From assembly GCF_019740315.1 (NCBI RefSeq), contig NZ_JAHXZR010000011.1, positions 124,001 to 188,000 on the forward strand: DNA of 64,000 bases, in the 5' to 3' direction. The position numbers were made by a program, and so were the translations under genes. This document shows positions 62,527 to 64,000 of this stretch, in pieces (the first letter of the stretch is position 1; every line of letters starts with the position of its first letter). The notes under the pieces were generated by a model. That model was not told the origin of the DNA and did not search any database. It saw nothing but the letters and a program-made list of their open reading frames with translations. The stretch comes from Oceanobacter mangrovi (GTDB lineage: Bacteria > Pseudomonadota > Gammaproteobacteria > Pseudomonadales > Oceanobacteraceae).

Positions 62527-63678
62527 TCATTCCATGGCAGCGAAGGTCTGGGCGCACCAGTCGGCAATAAAGTCGCGCATCACGGTGCCGTTGTCTGCAC
62601 CGCAGTGTTCGATCTCAAAGTCTTTGGGGGTGAACACCCGGATATCACAACGAGCGCTGTTGACCGCTTGCTCCTTGCAACGATAGGCATCCGACACCGG
62701 CACCTGACGATCCCCCTCACCATGGGTGATCAGGAACGGCATTTTGATTTTTTCAATCTGGCCATCGAGGGTGATGTTGTCGCAGTAGGCGAGGAAAGAT
62801 TCGAGATTATCCTGACCCCACACCCACATCACGTGGTCCCAATAATGCGGTACCGGATTTTCGCCTTCGCGCTGACGGCGACGATGTTGCAGGTCGCCCC
62901 ACAAATGGTTGGCGCCCATGACCGCACACAAGGCAAAACGTGGTTCATTGGCCGCCGCACGGGGAGCGTAATAACCACCTAACGACAGTCCGAACATACC
63001 GATTCTGGTTTCATCGACGTCGGCCCGGGAGGCCAGATAGTCATAGGCCGGGGTGGCCCAGGCTTCGCTGTTGTAAACCGCCGTCAGGCCACGCTTGCGC
63101 AGCGCTTCACCCGTGCCCGGCTGGTCAACAAACAGAGTGTACATACCGCGTTCAAGGTTGGATTCACCATGACCAGCCATGTAGACCTGCTCTTTCATCG
63201 AATCCAGGCCGTTACAGGAAACCAGCGCCGGGCGTTTGATACCGCTGCCGTCGTGAACAAAAATCGCCGGATAGGAAGTGTCGCCATAGGGAATTTCGAC
63301 AAAATCGATGTGCAGGCCACGGCACTCGACATATTTGCGGAACAGCTCCAGGCCCTTGTCGTAGGCCTGCCAGCGTGGGGCGTAGTCGCGTGACTGCATC
63401 CGTTCGGCGGACAGGTAATAACCAAAGGCACGACCGTATTTGGTACCGGCAGATAGGGTATAACCGGCCTCTTCGTCGGCCCTGGCGTTGGCAGCAACCT
63501 GATCGGCCACTGCGATCCAGCTATCAAACAGCTGTGCGGTGCCGGCATCTTCACCATTGGCAGCGGCTTCCTTGATCGGGCGAATGGCCACATCAATTTC
63601 ACCGTGATTACCGCCACAAACCAGCGCCAGGTTGGTTTGCAGGTTCCAGACGTAATTCCCCGGGAACGGTTCAAACAT
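62527..63678 (-). CDS. Alpha/beta hydrolase, 2,6-dihydroxypseudooxynicotine hydrolase-like (C-C hydrolase type)
   Basis: 383 aa. An N-terminal helical lid (about 1-130) precedes an alpha/beta hydrolase domain. The nucleophile Ser lies in MFGLSLGGYYAPR, a catalytic Asp in ITHGEGDRQVP and the His in IEHCGAD. The architecture with a long helical N-terminus resembles the pseudooxynicotine C-C hydrolase and FrsA-like enzymes rather than esterases. It would cleave a carbon-carbon bond beside a keto group of a ring-opened product; inference from family. AGGAGAAA precedes ATG at 63678. First gene of the minus-strand hydrolase-SDR-cupin unit. Confidence 0.82.
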   Translation of the reverse strand: MFEPFPGNYVWNLQTNLALVCGGNHGEIDVAIRPIKEAAANGEDAGTAQLFDSWIAVADQVAANARADEEAGYTLSAGTKYGRAFGYYLSAERMQSRDYAPRWQAYDKGLELFRKYVECRGLHIDFVEIPYGDTSYPAIFVHDGSGIKRPALVSCNGLDSMKEQVYMAGHGESNLERGMYTLFVDQPGTGEALRKRGLTAVYNSEAWATPAYDYLASRADVDETRIGMFGLSLGGYYAPRAAANEPRFALCAVMGANHLWGDLQHRRRQREGENPVPHYWDHVMWVWGQDNLESFLAYCDNITLDGQIEKIKMPFLITHGEGDRQVPVSDAYRCKEQAVNSARCDIRVFTPKDFEIEHCGADNGTVMRDFIADWCAQTFAAME

Positions 63679-64000
63679 AGAATTTCTCCTCCAGCCGGCA
63701 GTGACCGGCCAATAGCCAATATGCAGGTGTCGGAACAAATGACGGTATGGCCGGGCACCAAAGGCCCTGTAGCCAAATGACTCACCGATTGGCCCAGCGG
63801 CTTGCCCAGCATTTTTCGCAGGGCGCAGGCAGCTGGCTGATTAACAGCGAACCGATGTAAACCTGTTGTTATTGTTCTCGGACCAGCAGTTTTCTGGCTA
63901 ATAGTCGCGGATCAACGACGAGTATTAACCAACTGACCTCAAGGCTAACGAGGCTTCAGGTATCGTTAAAATCGTTTGATTCCATGGGAGGTATTCATAC
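63679..64000. other. Intergenic region at the right window edge
   Basis: Contains the leader of the hydrolase operon. Near the end GGGAGGT (63984-63990) looks like a ribosome-binding site for a plus-strand gene starting just past the window. No other feature was recognised. Confidence 0.4.

Overview
The window looks like chromosomal DNA of a Gram-negative gammaproteobacterium, probably an Oceanospirillales/Pseudomonadales-type heterotroph. The support is the conserved blocks dnaG-rpoD, pncC-recA-recX-alaS and lysC-csrA-tRNA-Ser-tRNA-Arg, a LexA box of gammaproteobacterial type at recA, cmoM, outer-membrane porins, a TRAP transporter, and DUF1302/DUF1329 proteins. The species assignment is inference. 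No prophage, integrase, complete transposase gene or CRISPR array was seen.

Layout. 1-3.3 kb: end of dnaG, rpoD (with a sigma-32-like promoter) and tRNA-Met. 3.3-6.8 kb: an NAD-salvage locus (nrtR, nadM-Nudix, nadV) with two matching palindromic operators. 6.8-8.4 kb: a decayed chemoreceptor fragment and a porin. 8.7-18.0 kb: a transport and catabolic locus with a LysR gene, a DJ-1/AraC regulator, a TRAP transporter, a FAD amine oxidase-like protein, an aldehyde dehydrogenase and a DapA-like aldolase. The TRAP and enzyme units share an upstream motif. 18.7-26.1 kb: an orphan solute-binding protein coupled to a Gate-domain membrane protein, a chemoreceptor, yaiI, a MITE-like element, a GGDEF protein, cmoM and a DUF523 gene. 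26.1-31.0 kb: a guanidinobutyrate-type locus (aldehyde dehydrogenase, NCS1 permease, ureohydrolase, divergent LysR). 31.0-38.8 kb: housekeeping block with three tRNAs and a duplicated tRNA flank, csrA, lysC, alaS, recX, recA and pncC.

39-64 kb is accessory catabolic DNA. 39-42 kb encodes three exported proteins. 42.4-52.0 kb, all on the minus strand, encodes an SDR, a COG1233 FAD oxidoreductase, an MFS permease, DUF1329 and DUF1302 envelope proteins, an SMP-30 lactonase-like protein and an ACMSD-like amidohydrolase, facing a divergent LysR regulator. 52.6-63.7 kb adds a SurA-like protein, a beta-helix lipoprotein, a plus-strand trio (VOC extradiol dioxygenase-like, Rieske ferredoxin, FAD monooxygenase) and a minus-strand set (alpha/beta C-C hydrolase-like, SDR, cupin, unknown exported protein).

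Together the last 22 kb read as an uptake-plus-degradation system for an aromatic or polycyclic substrate: envelope passage, hydroxylation, ring opening, C-C hydrolysis, decarboxylation, lactone hydrolysis and redox steps. Its substrate cannot be read from sequence. It is the best candidate here for an undescribed system. Gene starts were chosen from ribosome-binding sites and family alignment. Functions marked as inference were not checked by any database search.
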